Of a stretch of DNA of 51,779 nt, positions 50,285 to 51,779 are shown one piece after another; the stretch's first letter is position 1, and the number at the start of each line of letters is the position of its first letter. A program made the position numbers and the translations under genes. Source of the DNA: Blautia sp. GTDB lineage: Bacteria > Bacillota > Clostridia > Lachnospirales > Lachnospiraceae. The notes beneath the pieces are model-generated. The model saw nothing but the letters and a program-made list of their open reading frames with translations. It was not told where the DNA came from and did no database searches. Location: the NCBI GenBank assembly GCA_017515325.1, contig JAFWGA010000045.1:1-51779 (forward strand), given 5' to 3'.

Positions 50285-51649
50285 ATGAGAAAAAATATCC
50301 AAATCGCCTATATTGGTGGCGGCTCCCGCGGCTGGGCATGGAATTTTATGACAGATCTGGCTATGGACGATGAGATTGGCGGCAGATTACGTCTGTATGA
50401 TATCGATGAAGAGGCAGCAGACAAGAATGCGAGGATCGGGGCACATCTGATGTCGCGTCCTGACGCGAAGGGGGAGTGGGAATTTTCCGTCTGCAAAAGT
50501 CTGGCGGAAGCCTTGGAGGGAAGCGACTTCGTGGTTATTTCCATATTGCCGGGCACCTTTGACGAAATGGCAGTGGATGTACATATGCCGGAAAGACTGG
50601 GGATTTATCAGTCTGTCGGAGATACGGCAGGACCTGGAGGCATGATCCGGGCCCTTCGCACCATCCCCATGTTTGTGGAGATTGCCGAAGCAGTAAGGGA
50701 ATATGCCCCGCAAGCCTGGGTAATCAATTATACGAATCCCATGTCACTGTGTGTAAAAACCTTGTACGAGGTTTATCCTGAGATCAAGGCTTTCGGTTGC
50801 TGCCATGAGGTATTCGGGACGCAGAAGGTTCTCAAAGGCATCTATGAAAGGCAGACAGGCGGGAAGATCGAGGATTGGCATGATGTTTTTGTGAATGTCA
50901 TCGGGATCAATCATTTTACCTGGTTTACCGAAGCATCCTATGGGGATATCGACCTTTTCCCCATCTACCGAGATTATATTGAAAGGCATTTTGAGGAGGG
51001 GTATGAGCTGGAGGGAGAGAACTGGCTGAACTCCCATTTTGCCTGCCGCCACAGGGTTAAAATGGATCTGTTTAAACGGTATGGTCTGATTGCAGCAGCC
51101 GGCGACAGACACCTGGCAGAGTTTATGCCGGGAGATGAATACCTGAAGGACCCCGAAACAGTAAAGAGCTGGAATTTCAGTCTGACAAGTGTTGACTGGA
51201 GAAAGAAGGATCTTCAGAACCGCCTGGCCAGAAGCCAGCGCCTGCTTACGGGAGCGGAGGAGATTCCCCTGGTAGAGACCGGCGAAGAAGGAGTTATGCT
51301 GATCAAAGCTTTGTGCGGTCTGTCCCGCAGCATCAGCAATGTGAATCTTCCCAACCGTGGCCTTCAGATCCCGAATCTGCCGGAAACTGCGGTTGTGGAA
51401 ACGAATGCTGTATTCAGCCGTGACTCCGTCCGTCCGATCCAGGCCGGCAAGGTTCCTCAGAAGGTAAAGGAGCTTCTAATGCCCCACATTGAAAATCATG
51501 ACAGGATTTACAATGCCGCGAGGAGACATGACGTCGAACTGGTCGTAGAGGCTTTTCTGCACGATCCACTGGTCATGGGGAAAAAATGTTCGGAGGAAGA
51601 CATCCGACTCCTGGTAAAGGATATGATAGCAGGAACTAAGGCACTGTAA
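50285..51649 (+). CDS. GH4-family NAD-dependent glycosidase
   Basis: Encodes 454 residues from the ATG at 50285, eight bases after GAGGAG; the ATG at 50273 has no site. The NAD-binding loop is GGGSRGW (11-17); the metal-site Cys/His are C172-C173-H174 in GCCHEVFGTQ, with NYTNPMS upstream and GINHFTW after it. GH4 enzymes cleave alpha- or beta-glycosides by a redox mechanism using NAD and Mn. Substrate (galactoside, glucoside, galacturonide) cannot be read. The final residues KAL and the stop lie inside a MITE-like element that begins at 51640, so the native C-terminus was probably altered by insertion. Confidence 0.9.
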   Translation: MRKNIQIAYIGGGSRGWAWNFMTDLAMDDEIGGRLRLYDIDEEAADKNARIGAHLMSRPDAKGEWEFSVCKSLAEALEGSDFVVISILPGTFDEMAVDVHMPERLGIYQSVGDTAGPGGMIRALRTIPMFVEIAEAVREYAPQAWVINYTNPMSLCVKTLYEVYPEIKAFGCCHEVFGTQKVLKGIYERQTGGKIEDWHDVFVNVIGINHFTWFTEASYGDIDLFPIYRDYIERHFEEGYELEGENWLNSHFACRHRVKMDLFKRYGLIAAAGDRHLAEFMPGDEYLKDPETVKSWNFSLTSVDWRKKDLQNRLARSQRLLTGAEEIPLVETGEEGVMLIKALCGLSRSISNVNLPNRGLQIPNLPETAVVETNAVFSRDSVRPIQAGKVPQKVKELLMPHIENHDRIYNAARRHDVELVVEAFLHDPLVMGKKCSEEDIRLLVKDMIAGTKAL

Positions 51650-51732
51650 TTAAATAACTTAGCCATATGACGCAGTATTCGTGAGCATATGCAAGGCGGA
51701 GGAAGGCGGCGATGCGGGCATCGCCAACTGAC
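51640..51732 (+). mobile_element. MITE-like element, left-part copy
   Basis: Matches 34150-34242 almost base for base (one A/G difference near 51683), starting with the same terminal repeat after TAA. It then leaves the element sequence at CTGACG and continues as compound hairpin copy 3. The right terminal repeat is not reached in the window. Confidence 0.85.
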
Positions 51733-51772
51733 GGCGCTGAGTGCCTGTGGCACTCGTTTAGCGCCGACCGAG
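51733..51772 (+). repeat. Compound-hairpin repeat, copy 3
   Basis: Outer stem GGCGCTG (51733-51739) with TAGCGCC (51759-51765, one G-T pair); inner stem AGTGCC (51740-51745) with GGCACT (51749-51754); loop TGT; bulge CGTT (51755-51758); tail GACCGAG (51766-51772), as in copy 2. Confidence 0.8.
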
Positions 51773-51779
51773 TCGGAAG

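Noticed and set aside
51508-51753. Small minus-strand protein containing MAKLFNYSAL, also at 33985-34176
   Set aside because: The shared peptide is only the terminal inverted repeat of the MITE-like element read backwards.

Overview
The window looks like a chromosomal segment of a Gram-positive anaerobe of the Clostridia, most likely Lachnospiraceae (inference). The pointers are strong AGGAGG-type ribosome binding sites, sigma-A promoters with 17-18 bp spacers, a tryptophan T-box, DUF5052, DUF4349 and VanX-like exported proteins, and a [4Fe-4S]-tailed aldo/keto reductase. I see no rRNA, tRNA, CRISPR array, phage or transposase gene.

Layout: 1-2.7 kb holds three exported proteins on the minus strand (an I42/chagasin-like lipoprotein with a tandem acidic repeat, running off the left edge; a VanX-like D,D-dipeptidase; a DUF5052 lipoprotein). 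3.0-6.0 kb is a minus-strand operon of a coiled-coil protein, a DUF308 membrane protein and an AarF/UbiB kinase-like protein. 6.2-8.5 kb has an Mbeg1-like hydrolase overlapping nagA. 9.0-11.5 kb is modABC. 11.7-14.4 kb is a GH13 glucosidase divergent from an AraC regulator. 14.5-17.4 kb has a GtrII-like membrane protein and a secreted protein with two pyocin-knob-like modules. 17.4-20.9 kb is trpDBA behind a Trp T-box and a second terminator. 20.9-27.3 kb has a MATE exporter divergent from a complete branched-chain amino acid ABC transporter operon. 27.5-30.4 kb has a molybdopterin-binding protein and birA-bioY, with a BirA operator lying over its promoter. 30.5-34.1 kb holds a phosphosugar mutase, an FAH-family enzyme and a YgjV/acyltransferase-like protein. 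34.4-38.3 kb is an LRR protein divergent from a VWA/MoxR pair. 38.5-41.2 kb is a GH2 glycosidase with a large charged insert. 41.3-44.1 kb is a run of three secreted proteins (SH3b, TlpA-like with one Cys, LprI-like). 44.2-51.6 kb holds an aldo/keto reductase, a DUF4349 lipoprotein, a GIY-YIG protein, a 1064-residue secreted protein with a Pro/Thr linker, and a GH4 glycosidase.

The most unusual signal is in the gaps between genes. A family of compound hairpins (8577-8653, 30307-30330, 51733-51772) keeps an identical two-stem architecture and constant bulge/tail (CGTT, GACCG) while the stem bases change in compensating fashion. A 154-bp MITE-like element with 16-bp terminal inverted repeats (34150-34303) has partial copies at 27372 and 51640; the last copy supplies the stop codon of the GH4 gene and runs directly into one of the compound hairpins. 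Several further short dispersed repeats (2753/30242, 2955/35247, the CTGTGCGGTCAC motif, TAAATTCGTGCGCATA) suggest a genome rich in small structured intergenic repeats.

Regulation that can be read directly: the T-box with a UGG specifier, BirA control of birA-bioY, tandem direct repeats in front of the AraC gene, an intercistronic hairpin in the liv operon, and many intrinsic terminators.
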